Assembly: GCF_025548535.1 (NCBI RefSeq)
Contig: NZ_JAJLQW010000004.1
Location: forward strand, 310,001-374,000
DNA length: 64,000 nucleotides
Reading direction: 5' to 3'
DNA from: Undibacterium sp. Jales W-56
GTDB taxonomy: Bacteria; Pseudomonadota; Gammaproteobacteria; Burkholderiales; Burkholderiaceae_D
Within the stretch, counting starts at the first letter, position 1; each line of letters begins with the position of its first letter. The notes under the pieces were generated by a model. It saw only the letters and a program-made list of their open reading frames with translations, was not told the origin of the DNA and made no database searches. Of this stretch, positions 44,438 to 53,516 are shown in pieces. Both the position numbers and the translations under genes were made by a program.

Positions 44438-46723
44438 CTAACTGACTTCTGTCTCTGACTCGGCAGTTTCTTCGATTGCCTCCATAAGGGCGCGGTCGAC
44501 AACTTTGTCCAGCATCAGAATTTGTGCGCGCTGCTCGCGGAAGGCTTGTTCCAGATCCGAAGCGGAGACTGAGAACGATTTTTCTTTTTCACTGGTAGTG
44601 AAGATAAACAAACTGCGCATAGGGCTGGCCCAGGCGAGTCTGACCCGGTTAACGCTGCCATCTTTTTTGGTGAACTGCAACCAGATACCTCTATCGAGGT
44701 TAGCGACAACCTCGGCAAAATCATCCTCGCCTGGCGCTACATTCGGTATGCCATCGGCTTCAGCGGCTTCTGCCTCCGCTTGCGCCTGCGCTTCTGCCTG
44801 GGCACGTTTTTCGAGGCGACGTTCGGCAGCTAATTGTGCTGCTTCTACAGCGATTTCAACTTGGCGTTGTGGCGACAATTCTAGCGGCGCCCTGACAATC
44901 GATGCGTGGCACTCCGCCAATTCAGCAAAAAATTGCGCGCGGTCGGCATCCTCCCATTTGATCAGGCTCAGCCATTTATTCAGTCTCGCCAAAATCGCCG
45001 GCAGGCGGTTCAACAATTCCTGACGCTGCGGCAGCGTGATCTTGGGTTGGCAACTCCAGATCAGGTCATCCATGGTCTTGATCGCATCGGTCACGGCATG
45101 CGGTTTTTGCTCTTGCACGCTGTAGGCCAGGGTCAGGACTTTGGTCCAGCGATTTTCCAGGAAGGTTTCGACAAAGGCGACGACTTCGCCGCTGCCTATG
45201 CGCAACGCCACCTCATTGGTGGCGGCGAGATTCGCCTGCTTGATTCTTTCTGTCTGCAGCGCACGCTGGATAGGTTCTTGCAGAGCCTTGGTGCTTGCCT
45301 CTTCCTCTTGCGCGACAAAGCTTTCGAGGTCGGTAACGACTTCGTCGAACAAGCTCATTTGCTGATCGAATTCGTTTTGCACACGGCGGACATTGCGCTG
45401 CATAGTCTGGAACAAAGGATCTTCCCGGCCTTTGCTGTCGTCTACCGCAACGCTATATCGAGTCAGCAAATCAATCAGGCGGCGCGCTGGATGGGTTTCC
45501 TGAAAGAAGAACTCTTTATCCATCAAAGCGGCTTTTAATACCGGGATTTGCAGCACGCCGATCAGTTCTTTGATCTGTGACGGAATGGTTTGATTATGAA
45601 ATACCGTATCGAATATTTTTGACAGCAAGTCGAGCGTGGTTTTTTCCACGCTGCTGTTCGCTAATTCAGGCATCTGCTCGCGCATTTGCGACAAGCGCAT
45701 CACATCTTGCGCCCCTGCGACAAACTGGCGTAGCGCCATGCCTTTTTGCAGGTCGGCCAGATATTGGAATAAGCGGGTATCGGTTACCCGCGATGCGGAT
45801 GCATCGGCATGTTCCGGCTGGTAGTGCTGATCGTGTTGAGTCTGCTGGTTGTACCGGGAATACTGAGGCGAATTGAATTGGCCGGACTGCCGCTCGCCCT
45901 CTTGCCGTGCCTCAGACGCGTCGTTGGCCGCGCGTCCCGGCGCGGAACCGGACGAGCTCTTTCGGGAAAAAATATCGTTCAGCTTTTGCTTGACGTCGGA
46001 CTTATCGACTTGATTGCCGTCGGTATTTTGCGTCTTCTTGATCCGATACGATTCATGCAGATCGGGCAACACGCCCTGGCGAACCAGGAATTCATTCAGC
46101 GACTGCAGGATCGGCGACAGGTCAAATAAAATCTCGGCGCGCAACAAAGGCAGTATCAGGGCATGCGCGTCCGCATCCGGATTAAATTCACACCAGGCGG
46201 CATGCAGGGTCCGCAGGAAAATCTCCGGTCTGAAGGGATTTTGCGCGGTACTCAGGCTATCAATATCCAGCACACTGGCAAGTCGCATATTCAGCGCAGC
46301 CAGTTGCTCGGCACTGGCTAATTCCAAACTGCGGCTGGCGCGACCGAAAGCCAGTTTGTTATCCATCTCTTCATACGAAACCAGCGTTAAGGCCACATCC
46401 TGCGCTTGCGGCTGCGGCTTGCCAGTCATTTGCAGCGCTTGTATTTCTTTACGAAACGCCGCCTCGATCCCGGCCGAACTCAGGTAGTAGAAGGCGTAAC
46501 CATTATTTTTTAGCAGTTGTGCCGAGTTAAAACTCAGGCTTGCTTCGCGCGCATCGCTGACTTGCTCCGACATGGCAAAAAAAGCATTCGCCAGACGCGC
46601 AGCAAAAGCATCGAGCTGCGCTACCACCAAATGCGTCGCCTGCGGGATCAGGGCGCGCAACATCTCCGCACGCGCCTGGGGTGCTTTTGGAGTGGGGCGA
46701 TGATCGGGCGACGGTGAAGACAT
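44438..46723 (-). CDS. DUF1631-family protein
   Basis: A large cytoplasmic protein, 761 residues, mainly helical. Features: FAMSEQVSDAREASLSFNSAQLL near residues 49-72, MRLASVLDIDSLSTAQNPFRPE in the first third, an unstructured Gln/Ser/Asp-rich region (about 230-310), LIDLLTRYSVAVDD near 425, and a C-terminal domain (about 670-750) with WLQFTKKDGSVNRVRLAWASP, PilZ-like in appearance. Family function is not established. Convergent with lifO; 406 bp separate its start from xseB. Confidence 0.88.
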   Translation of the reverse strand: MSSPSPDHRPTPKAPQARAEMLRALIPQATHLVVAQLDAFAARLANAFFAMSEQVSDAREASLSFNSAQLLKNNGYAFYYLSSAGIEAAFRKEIQALQMTGKPQPQAQDVALTLVSYEEMDNKLAFGRASRSLELASAEQLAALNMRLASVLDIDSLSTAQNPFRPEIFLRTLHAAWCEFNPDADAHALILPLLRAEILFDLSPILQSLNEFLVRQGVLPDLHESYRIKKTQNTDGNQVDKSDVKQKLNDIFSRKSSSGSAPGRAANDASEARQEGERQSGQFNSPQYSRYNQQTQHDQHYQPEHADASASRVTDTRLFQYLADLQKGMALRQFVAGAQDVMRLSQMREQMPELANSSVEKTTLDLLSKIFDTVFHNQTIPSQIKELIGVLQIPVLKAALMDKEFFFQETHPARRLIDLLTRYSVAVDDSKGREDPLFQTMQRNVRRVQNEFDQQMSLFDEVVTDLESFVAQEEEASTKALQEPIQRALQTERIKQANLAATNEVALRIGSGEVVAFVETFLENRWTKVLTLAYSVQEQKPHAVTDAIKTMDDLIWSCQPKITLPQRQELLNRLPAILARLNKWLSLIKWEDADRAQFFAELAECHASIVRAPLELSPQRQVEIAVEAAQLAAERRLEKRAQAEAQAQAEAEAAEADGIPNVAPGEDDFAEVVANLDRGIWLQFTKKDGSVNRVRLAWASPMRSLFIFTTSEKEKSFSVSASDLEQAFREQRAQILMLDKVVDRALMEAIEETAESETEVS

Positions 46724-47129
46724 AGATAGCTCAGGTCAGGTTGCGTTGTTTATTTCTATTTATTTTCGTTGCTTATTTGCGCTACCCTGATGAACACTAA
46801 CTAGTATTCGATGAATAGTGCTTAAAATAAAGCTTACCGAGTTTAATACTTTATTAAATTGTAACCAACAAAAATGCGCGAAAGAAACCGAACTGCTAGC
46901 ACTATAGGCGATTAATTTCCATGTGGAAATGTTTGAAACGCAATTTTCGTCAATTCTTGCGCAATTTTTGTTACCAGATGCGACAAAAAATGAGGTTTAT
47001 CAAGCCGGATGACCTTCTTCTACTACCAGCATATTGTCAAAATCCTTGGCAAAAAATCAGTAATCCTTATTTATCGGCAGGCTTTGCTCTAAAATGCAGG
47101 GTTAATCTTAATTTGCATCCGTTATTTCT
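46724..47129. other. Divergent intergenic region upstream of xseB
   Basis: 406 bp, markedly AT-rich, between the divergent DUF1631 and xseB genes. A possible -10 TAAAAT (47090-47095) precedes xseB by about 35 bp without a convincing -35. Near-direct repeats GATGAACACTA and GATGAATAGTG lie around 46789-46820. The open frame 46921-47235 is not coding. Confidence 0.55.
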
Positions 47130-47384
47130 ATGCCCAAAAAATCGCCAAGCGCCAGTCAACCCGAGTCATTTGAAGCGGCCATGTCAGAACTTTCCGAACT
47201 GGTTGCGCAAATGGAAGCTGGCGAACTGCCATTAGAAGCTTCTGTGAGTGCTTACCAACGTGGTTCGGAACTGATCAAATACTGCGCCAGCCAGCTGGAT
47301 AAGGTCGAACAGCAAGTCAAGGTATTGGAGGCCGGTATGCTGAAGCCTTTTTCTGGCGACGGCAGCGACGAGGCCGAATCATGA
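47130..47384 (+). CDS. xseB: Exodeoxyribonuclease VII small subunit
   Basis: 84 residues, typical for XseB: SFEAAMSELSELVAQMEAGELPLEASVSAYQRG then a helical LDKVEQQVKVLE. Pairs with XseA (not in window) to degrade single-stranded DNA. Its stop overlaps ispA as ATGA, so translation is coupled. Confidence 0.97.
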   Translation: MPKKSPSASQPESFEAAMSELSELVAQMEAGELPLEASVSAYQRGSELIKYCASQLDKVEQQVKVLEAGMLKPFSGDGSDEAES

Positions 47385-48283
47385 GCCACACGGACCTGAG
47401 CCAGAATTTTCGCCAGTGGATGGCATCTGCCCAGCAACAATTTGAAGCATTATTCCCCTCCTTCTTGCCAGGAACCGATATCGTCCCCGGCAGACTGCAT
47501 GAGGCAATGCGCTATGCGGCACTCGACGGCGGCAAACGCGTGCGGCCATTACTGGTATTCGCAGCAGGCCTGTTATTCGATGCGCCTGCCGACTTATTAG
47601 CAAGAGCGGCAAGCGCAGTAGAAATGATCCATGCCTACTCGCTGGTGCACGATGACATGCCTTGCATGGACGACGATGCCTTGCGCCGCGGCAAACCCAC
47701 TGTTCATGTCAAGTACGACGAAGCGACGGCCCTGCTGGTTGGCGATGCGCTGCAAGCCCAGGCTTTCCTGGTCTTATCGGAAGGCCTGGGCGATCCGGCA
47801 ACGCGCCTGGCGATGCTGCGTTTGCTGGCGCAAGCCGCAGGTTCAGTGGGCATGTGCGGCGGGCAGGCGATTGATCTGGCCAGCGTCGGGCTGGCGTTGA
47901 ACATACAACAGCTGGAGCAAATGCATCGCCTGAAAACAGGTGCATTGCTGCGCGCTTCGGTCTTGCTGGGCGCAATGAGCGGCAAAACTTTATCCACCAG
48001 CGAAGTCGCTGCGCTGGATGTCTACGCAAGCGCGATTGGCCTGGCGTTCCAGGTGGTCGATGATGTGCTGGACGCGACCGCCGATTCTGCTACCCTAGGC
48101 AAAACTGCGGGCAAGGATGCGGCCGACAACAAGCCGACTTATGTATCGCTGTTAGGCTTGCAAGCATCGCAAGAACTCGCACAAAAATTATGCAAGGATG
48201 CCCACGCAGCATTGTTGCCCTTTGGTGAAAAAGCTCACATGCTGCGCAGCCTCGCAGATCTGATTGTGCAGCGGAAAGCATAA
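47381..48283 (+). CDS. ispA: Farnesyl diphosphate synthase
   Basis: Condenses IPP with DMAPP and GPP to farnesyl diphosphate. 300 residues. First Asp-rich motif [17 protein letters not shown] (from Asp91), GGKRVRPLL (diphosphate binding), second motif [11 protein letters not shown]. Sits between xseB and dxs, the usual isoprenoid cluster of proteobacteria. Confidence 0.97.
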   Translation: MSHTDLSQNFRQWMASAQQQFEALFPSFLPGTDIVPGRLHEAMRYAALDGGKRVRPLLVFAAGLLFDAPADLLARAASAVEMIHAYSLVHDDMPCMDDDALRRGKPTVHVKYDEATALLVGDALQAQAFLVLSEGLGDPATRLAMLRLLAQAAGSVGMCGGQAIDLASVGLALNIQQLEQMHRLKTGALLRASVLLGAMSGKTLSTSEVAALDVYASAIGLAFQVVDDVLDATADSATLGKTAGKDAADNKPTYVSLLGLQASQELAQKLCKDAHAALLPFGEKAHMLRSLADLIVQRKA

Positions 48284-48284
48284 T

Positions 48285-50153
48285 ATGAATTTACTCAACA
48301 GCATTAATTCCCCCGACGATTTACGCAAACTCGCGCGCAGCCAGCTCAAACCGCTGGCCGATGAATTGCGGCACTTCGTGATTGATTCCGTCTCCAAAAC
48401 CGGCGGTCACTTGTCGTCGAATCTGGGCACGGTCGAGCTCACGATCGCGCTGCATTATGTGTTTCAGACGCCGGAAGATCGCCTGGTCTGGGACGTCGGC
48501 CATCAAACTTATCCGCACAAGATTCTGACCGGCCGTCGCGACCGCATGCATACCCTGCGTCAACTCAACGGCATCTCCGGTTTTCCGCGCCGCGTTGAAA
48601 GTGAATACGATACCTTTGGCACGGCGCATTCCTCGACCTCGATCTCTGCGGCCCTAGGCATGGCTTTGGCGGCCAGGACCAAGGGCGAAGATCGTCACTC
48701 GGTCGCGATTATCGGCGATGGCTCGATGACTGCCGGGATGGCGTTTGAGGCCCTGAATAATGCGGGCGTGTATGACGACATTAATTTACTGGTGATCCTG
48801 AACGACAATGACATGTCGATCTCGCCACCGGTCGGCGCCCTGAATCGTTACCTGGCACGGCTGATGTCCGGCAAATTCTACGCGGCAGCGCGGAATGTCG
48901 GCAAATCGGTCTTGCCGCCCCCGATGCTGGAACTGGCGAAACGTTTTGAAGAGCACGCCAAAGGCATGATCGTACCGGCCACCATGTTTGAAGAATTCGG
49001 CTTCAATTACATCGGTCCTATCGATGGACATGATCTCGATTCGCTAGTGCCGACTTTGCAGAATCTGAAGAAACTCAAAGGCCCGCAATTCCTGCACGTC
49101 GTGACCAAAAAAGGCCAGGGTTACAAACTCGCCGAAGCCGATCCTATCCTGTATCACGGGCCTGGCAAATTCAATCCGGCCGAAGGCATCAAGCCTGCGG
49201 CGACACCTGCCAAGCAAACTTACACCCAGGTATTCGGCCAGTGGTTATGCGATATGGCGGCAGCCGATCAACGCCTGATCGGCATCACACCGGCGATGCG
49301 TGAAGGCTCAGGCATGGTCGAGTTCGAGCAAAAATTCCCGGCGCGCTATTACGATGTCGGCATCGCAGAACAACACTCGGTGACCTTCGCCGCGGGCATG
49401 GCCTGCGAGGGTTTGAAGCCGGTGGTCGCGATTTATTCCACCTTCTTGCAACGCGCCTACGATCAGTTGATCCACGACGTCGCCTTGCAGAATCTCGACG
49501 TCACCTTCGCACTGGATCGCGCCGGCCTGGTCGGTGCCGACGGTGCGACCCACGCCGGCAATTACGATCTGGCCTACTTGCGCTGCATACCAAATATGGT
49601 GGTGATGGCCGCATCCGACGAAAACGAATGCCGCCAGATGCTCTCGACCGGCTTCCATTATCCCGGCCCGGCAGCAATCCGCTATCCGCGTGGCGCAGGT
49701 ATCGGTGCCGCGATTGCACCAGATCTGACCACGCTGACTATCGGCAAAGCCGAGCTGCGCCGCCAGGGTCAGCGCATCGCGATTCTGGCATTTGGCTCTA
49801 TGCTGCAAGCGAGCCTGAAAGCTGCCGAGAATCTCGATGCCACCGTGGTCAATATGCGCTTTGTCAAACCATTGGATAGCGCAATGCTGGTCAGCATCGC
49901 GGCCAGTCACGACGTGCTGGTGACGGTGGAAGAAGGCACGGTGATGGGCGGCGCCGGTTCCGCAGTGGCAGAGGCGATGGCGGATGCAGGCATCAGCAAA
50001 CCTTTGTTAATTCTTGGCTTGCCTGACCAATTTGTCGATCATGGCGACCCCGCCATTTTGCTGGCGCAATGCGGGTTGGATGCGCCGGGCATCGAAGCGG
50101 CCATCCGCAAAAAATTTGGCTCAGATGCACCGAAACTGGTAGTCAATAATTAA
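48285..50153 (+). CDS. dxs: 1-Deoxy-D-xylulose-5-phosphate synthase
   Basis: First enzyme of the MEP isoprenoid pathway: pyruvate plus glyceraldehyde 3-phosphate. 622 residues. Thiamine-diphosphate motif [18 protein letters not shown] near 144, catalytic Glu in [15 protein letters not shown] near 361, [18 protein letters not shown] 48285 (one base after the ispA stop, GGAAA upstream) gives the family start MNLLNSI; the longer frame from 48264 overlaps ispA. A strong terminator follows. Confidence 0.98.
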   Translation: MNLLNSINSPDDLRKLARSQLKPLADELRHFVIDSVSKTGGHLSSNLGTVELTIALHYVFQTPEDRLVWDVGHQTYPHKILTGRRDRMHTLRQLNGISGFPRRVESEYDTFGTAHSSTSISAALGMALAARTKGEDRHSVAIIGDGSMTAGMAFEALNNAGVYDDINLLVILNDNDMSISPPVGALNRYLARLMSGKFYAAARNVGKSVLPPPMLELAKRFEEHAKGMIVPATMFEEFGFNYIGPIDGHDLDSLVPTLQNLKKLKGPQFLHVVTKKGQGYKLAEADPILYHGPGKFNPAEGIKPAATPAKQTYTQVFGQWLCDMAAADQRLIGITPAMREGSGMVEFEQKFPARYYDVGIAEQHSVTFAAGMACEGLKPVVAIYSTFLQRAYDQLIHDVALQNLDVTFALDRAGLVGADGATHAGNYDLAYLRCIPNMVVMAASDENECRQMLSTGFHYPGPAAIRYPRGAGIGAAIAPDLTTLTIGKAELRRQGQRIAILAFGSMLQASLKAAENLDATVVNMRFVKPLDSAMLVSIAASHDVLVTVEEGTVMGGAGSAVAEAMADAGISKPLLILGLPDQFVDHGDPAILLAQCGLDAPGIEAAIRKKFGSDAPKLVVNN

Positions 50154-50176
50154 AGTCTGTTCGATTTAAACAAACA

Positions 50177-50213
50177 AGCCACGTCTGCGAACCCGCAACG
50201 TGGCTTTTTATTT
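50177..50213 (+). terminator. Rho-independent terminator after dxs
   Basis: Arms AAGCCACGT (50177-50185) and ACGTGGCTT (50199-50207) pair perfectly around a 13-nt loop and are followed by a T-rich run. It lies 24 bp past the dxs stop. Confidence 0.9.
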
Positions 50214-50274
50214 GGTTTTAGAACAGGTATCAGATCTGCTTCACTTTTGATTCGCGCAAAAGATAGTCGACAAA

Positions 50275-50368
50275 TTAAATATACTACCTACCAGTATATT
50301 TTTTAATCACCAATCTGGATAAGCGGATTAAGCACAATTTAAGACAAAATTATGGGGAGTATATTATC
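50275..50368. repeat. Small inverted-repeat element, family 2 copy 3
   Basis: About 94 bp between the dxs terminator and the 3' end of the adenosyltransferase gene (convergent genes). Left end TTAAATATACTACC, right end GGGGAGTATATTATCT. A perfect 9-bp hairpin AAATATACT/AGTATATTT lies at the left end. Interior words AGCGGATTAAGC and ATTTAAG are shared with copies 1 and 2. Confidence 0.75.
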
Positions 50369-50427
50369 TCCCATCGTGCTTAATGAAGCGCCATGCGTCA
50401 AACAGTGCGCCCGGCTTGCCGAAACAG

Positions 50428-50979
50428 TCAACGCTCGCGCTCTTTTTCCCACAACACATCGCTACCGCCTGCATAACGGTTCAGCACGCGCGACAAGACG
50501 AATAAGAGGTCGGATAAACGATTCATGTATTGACGCGGATGCGCATTGATTTGCTCGGCCTTGCCGACGCTGACGATCGCCCGCTCGGCGCGGCGGCAGA
50601 CCGTCCGGCAGACATGCGCAATCGCCGCTGCACGCGAACCGCCGGGCAAGATGAAATCCTTGAGCGGCTCCAGATCGGCGTTGTAAAACGCCAGCAGGGC
50701 ATCCAGACGCTCGACCTGCGTTTCGGTGATCATGGTGTAGCCCGGAATGCACAGCTCGCCGCCCATATCGAATAAGTCATGCTGGATCGAGATCAGCGCA
50801 TGTCGCATTTGTTCTGGCAAATCCTCGCACAGCAACACGCCGATCTGCGAATTCAGTTCATCCACGTCGCCCATCGCATGCACCCGCAAAGCGTCTTTGT
50901 CGATGCGGCTGCCATCCCCCAGGCCGGTGGTACCGGCGTCGCCGGTGCGGGTGGCAATTTTAGAAAGTCGATTACCCAT
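50428..50979 (-). CDS. Cob(I)yrinic acid a,c-diamide adenosyltransferase (PduO type)
   Basis: Transfers the adenosyl group of ATP to cob(I)alamin. 183 residues. The N-terminal ATP-binding loop IATRTGDAGTTGLGDGSR, the VDELNSQIG helix, LPGGSRAAAIAH and VCRRAERAIV are diagnostic for PduO-type enzymes. Start ATG 50979. No cobalamin riboswitch fits in the 95 bp upstream. Diverges from the FAD oxidase gene. Confidence 0.96.
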   Translation of the reverse strand: MGNRLSKIATRTGDAGTTGLGDGSRIDKDALRVHAMGDVDELNSQIGVLLCEDLPEQMRHALISIQHDLFDMGGELCIPGYTMITETQVERLDALLAFYNADLEPLKDFILPGGSRAAAIAHVCRTVCRRAERAIVSVGKAEQINAHPRQYMNRLSDLLFVLSRVLNRYAGGSDVLWEKERER

Positions 50980-51074
50980 AGCAAGAAATTTATTAGTTGA
51001 ATGATGTCGGCAGGATACGGCATTTTTTTGAGGAACGCATCATAATGGAACACTGAAATCAATTCGGGGTCATC

Positions 51075-52496
51075 ATGAACCAGCCCGCCAGGCTCGCATC
51101 GATCAAAAAACCGCTGCCAGATGAGCTATTGCAAGCGCTCAAGAATCTGCTTGAGGATCGCTACAGCACCGCATTGGCCGTGCGCGAGCATCATGGCCGG
51201 GATGAGTCGTCCTATGACGCTATGCCGCCGGATGTCGTGGTATATGCGCACACCACCGGCGAAGTCGCGGCAATTGCCAGACTCTGCCACCACTATCAGG
51301 TACCGATGATTCCGTACGGCGCCGGCTCATCGCTGGAAGGACATATTCTGGCGCTGCGCGGCGGCGTCACGATTGACCTGTCGCAAATGAACCAGATGGT
51401 CGCAGTCCACGCAGAAGACTTGACCGCAACAGTGCAGGCCGGCGTGACCCGCAAACAATTGAATCTCGAGATCAAGGACAGCGGTTTATTTTTTCCGATT
51501 GATCCCGGCGCCGATGCCTCGATCGGCGGGATGGCAGCGACGCGCGCTTCCGGCACCAATGCAGTCCGCTACGGCACCATGCGCGACAACGTATTGGCGC
51601 TGACGGTGGTCAGCGCCGACGGCCGCATTATCCAGACCGGTTCGCGCGCCAAAAAATCGGCGGCGGGCTACGACCTGACCAGGCTCTTTGTCGGCAGCGA
51701 GGGCACGCTGGGCATCATCACCGAAGTAACCGTCAAGCTGTATCCTTTGCCGGAAGCGATTTCAGCCGCGGTATGCAGCTTTCCCAGCGCGGTCGATGCC
51801 GTCAATGCCGTGATCCAGACCATACAGATGGGTGTGCCGGTGGCACGCGTGGAATTTCTCGATGAGAACGGGGTACGTGCCATCAATGCCTATGACAAAC
51901 TTAGCCTGCCGGAAAAACCCTTATTACTTTTTGAGTTCCACGGCAGCCAGCACAGCGTGCAGGAACAAGCCGGGCTGGTGCAACAGATCGCCGCCGATCA
52001 CGGTGCCGACGATTTTGAGTGGGCCATGCAGCCCGAAGACCGCTCGCGCTTATGGGCGGCGCGGCACAATGCGTATTTCGCCCTGCTGCAATTACGGCCC
52101 GGAGCACGCGCCATCTCGACCGATTGCTGCGTACCGATTTCGCGGCTGGCAGAATGCATACTCGATACCCAAATCGATTGCGAACGTCACCAGCTCATTT
52201 ACTCTATTATCGGTCACGTCGGCGACGGCAATTTCCACGTCTTGATGATGATTGATCCGCATGACCCTGACGAAGTCGCCACAGCAGAAGGAGTGAACAG
52301 CCGCATGGTGACACGCGCCCTGGCCATGGATGGCACTTGCACCGGCGAGCACGGCGTTGGCATGCACAAAATGGCGTTCCTGATACAAGAGCATGGCAGC
52401 GACGCGATCCAGCTGATGCGCAGCGTAAAACATGCTTTCGATCCCGACAATCTCATGAATCCCGGCAAGATTATCGCCTGGGAAGCCGATGCCTGA
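51075..52496 (+). CDS. FAD-linked oxidase, GlcD / D-lactate dehydrogenase-like
   Basis: 473 residues. FAD_binding_4 domain (about 40-215) with PYGAGSSLEGHILALRGG and DPGADASIGGMAATRASG, then a C-terminal FAD-oxidase domain with HVGDGNFHVLMM and GTCTGEHGVGMHK. The family oxidises 2-hydroxy acids (glycolate, D-lactate) and passes electrons to quinone or cytochrome. No glcE/glcF partner genes adjoin, which favours a single-subunit D-lactate dehydrogenase. A LysR gene follows on the same strand. Confidence 0.93.
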   Translation: MNQPARLASIKKPLPDELLQALKNLLEDRYSTALAVREHHGRDESSYDAMPPDVVVYAHTTGEVAAIARLCHHYQVPMIPYGAGSSLEGHILALRGGVTIDLSQMNQMVAVHAEDLTATVQAGVTRKQLNLEIKDSGLFFPIDPGADASIGGMAATRASGTNAVRYGTMRDNVLALTVVSADGRIIQTGSRAKKSAAGYDLTRLFVGSEGTLGIITEVTVKLYPLPEAISAAVCSFPSAVDAVNAVIQTIQMGVPVARVEFLDENGVRAINAYDKLSLPEKPLLLFEFHGSQHSVQEQAGLVQQIAADHGADDFEWAMQPEDRSRLWAARHNAYFALLQLRPGARAISTDCCVPISRLAECILDTQIDCERHQLIYSIIGHVGDGNFHVLMMIDPHDPDEVATAEGVNSRMVTRALAMDGTCTGEHGVGMHKMAFLIQEHGSDAIQLMRSVKHAFDPDNLMNPGKIIAWEADA

Positions 52497-52615
52497 TACG
52501 CACTGGAGCGCATTGGAGATCGATGAATTGCCAAGAAATTACCAGCGAATTGAAACTGCATTACCACTGACTTACTGAAGAATACTGCCCATCTAACGAC
52601 TCACGGATCCCCATA

Positions 52616-53506
52616 ATGGCAACACGCTTACCACCAGTACACGCCTTATCCGCATTTGAAGCCGCCGCCCGCCATGCCTCGTTCGCGGTGGCAGCAGAAG
52701 AACTATGCATCACACCCTCGGCCTTATCCCATCGCATCCGTCTGCTGGAAGAACATCTGTGCGAACGCGTATTTGTGCGCGAAGGCCGCAGCGTCACCCT
52801 GACGGAATTCGGACGCCGCTATCTCGATGTGGTGCGCAGCGCCTTGCGCACTTTGTCCGATTTTCCGCTGCCGCATAAGGCCACGCAAAAACAATTGCGC
52901 GTCAAGGTGACTTTGCCGCCGACCTTTGCGCGCTATATGTTCATGCCGCGCCTGGCCAGCTTTACAACACTCCATCCCGAGATTGAAATCGAGATTTTCT
53001 TATTCGTGCCGCTGTACGATCTGAGTCTGTCCGAGAGCGATGTCGAGATTCGTTTCGGCGCCGGGGAATATCCGAATCTGGTGACCGAAAAACTCTTTGT
53101 CGAACCGTCTTTTGCAGTCGCCAGCCCGGCCTACCTGAAAACGATTCCAGCGCTTCAAAAGCCATCCGACTTGCAGCATGCAAAACTGCTGCGCTCCGCG
53201 CTGGAGCCGTGGCAACCCTGGTTTGAAGTAGCCGGACTGGAATGGCCGGAACCCGCGACAGGTCTGCGTATCGACGATCTGGGATTACTTCTGGAAGCAG
53301 TCAAACATGGTCACGGCATCGGCCTGACGCGCCAGCATTTTGCACAAGAACTGATAGAGCGCGGTGAGGTAGTCCGTCTATTCGATACCCAACTCGCCAC
53401 CCCGCCGCATGCGTATTATCTGGTGCATGAAGCACAGGCGATAATCCGCCCTGAGGTCCAGTCGTTCATTAACTGGATGCGCCAGACCTATCAATATACG
53501 ACTTAG
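52616..53506 (+). CDS. LysR-family transcriptional regulator (GcvA-like)
   Basis: 296 residues: N-terminal HTH (PPVHALSAFEAAARHASFAVAAEELCITPSALSHRIRLLEE) and a C-terminal LysR substrate domain. The HTH layout is that of GcvA/AmpR-type regulators. It lies 119 bp after the oxidase on the same strand, not divergent from an obvious target, so its regulon is unclear. Confidence 0.94.
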   Translation: MATRLPPVHALSAFEAAARHASFAVAAEELCITPSALSHRIRLLEEHLCERVFVREGRSVTLTEFGRRYLDVVRSALRTLSDFPLPHKATQKQLRVKVTLPPTFARYMFMPRLASFTTLHPEIEIEIFLFVPLYDLSLSESDVEIRFGAGEYPNLVTEKLFVEPSFAVASPAYLKTIPALQKPSDLQHAKLLRSALEPWQPWFEVAGLEWPEPATGLRIDDLGLLLEAVKHGHGIGLTRQHFAQELIERGEVVRLFDTQLATPPHAYYLVHEAQAIIRPEVQSFINWMRQTYQYTT

Positions 53507-53516
53507 GATGACAGAA

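Noticed and set aside
46921-47235. 104-residue open frame upstream of and overlapping xseB
   Set aside because: Overlaps xseB in another frame, aromatic- and Cys-rich composition, no family similarity.
50980-51074. Cobalamin riboswitch before the adenosyltransferase
   Set aside because: The divergent gap is only 95 bp, too short for the element, and no B12-box-like sequence is present.
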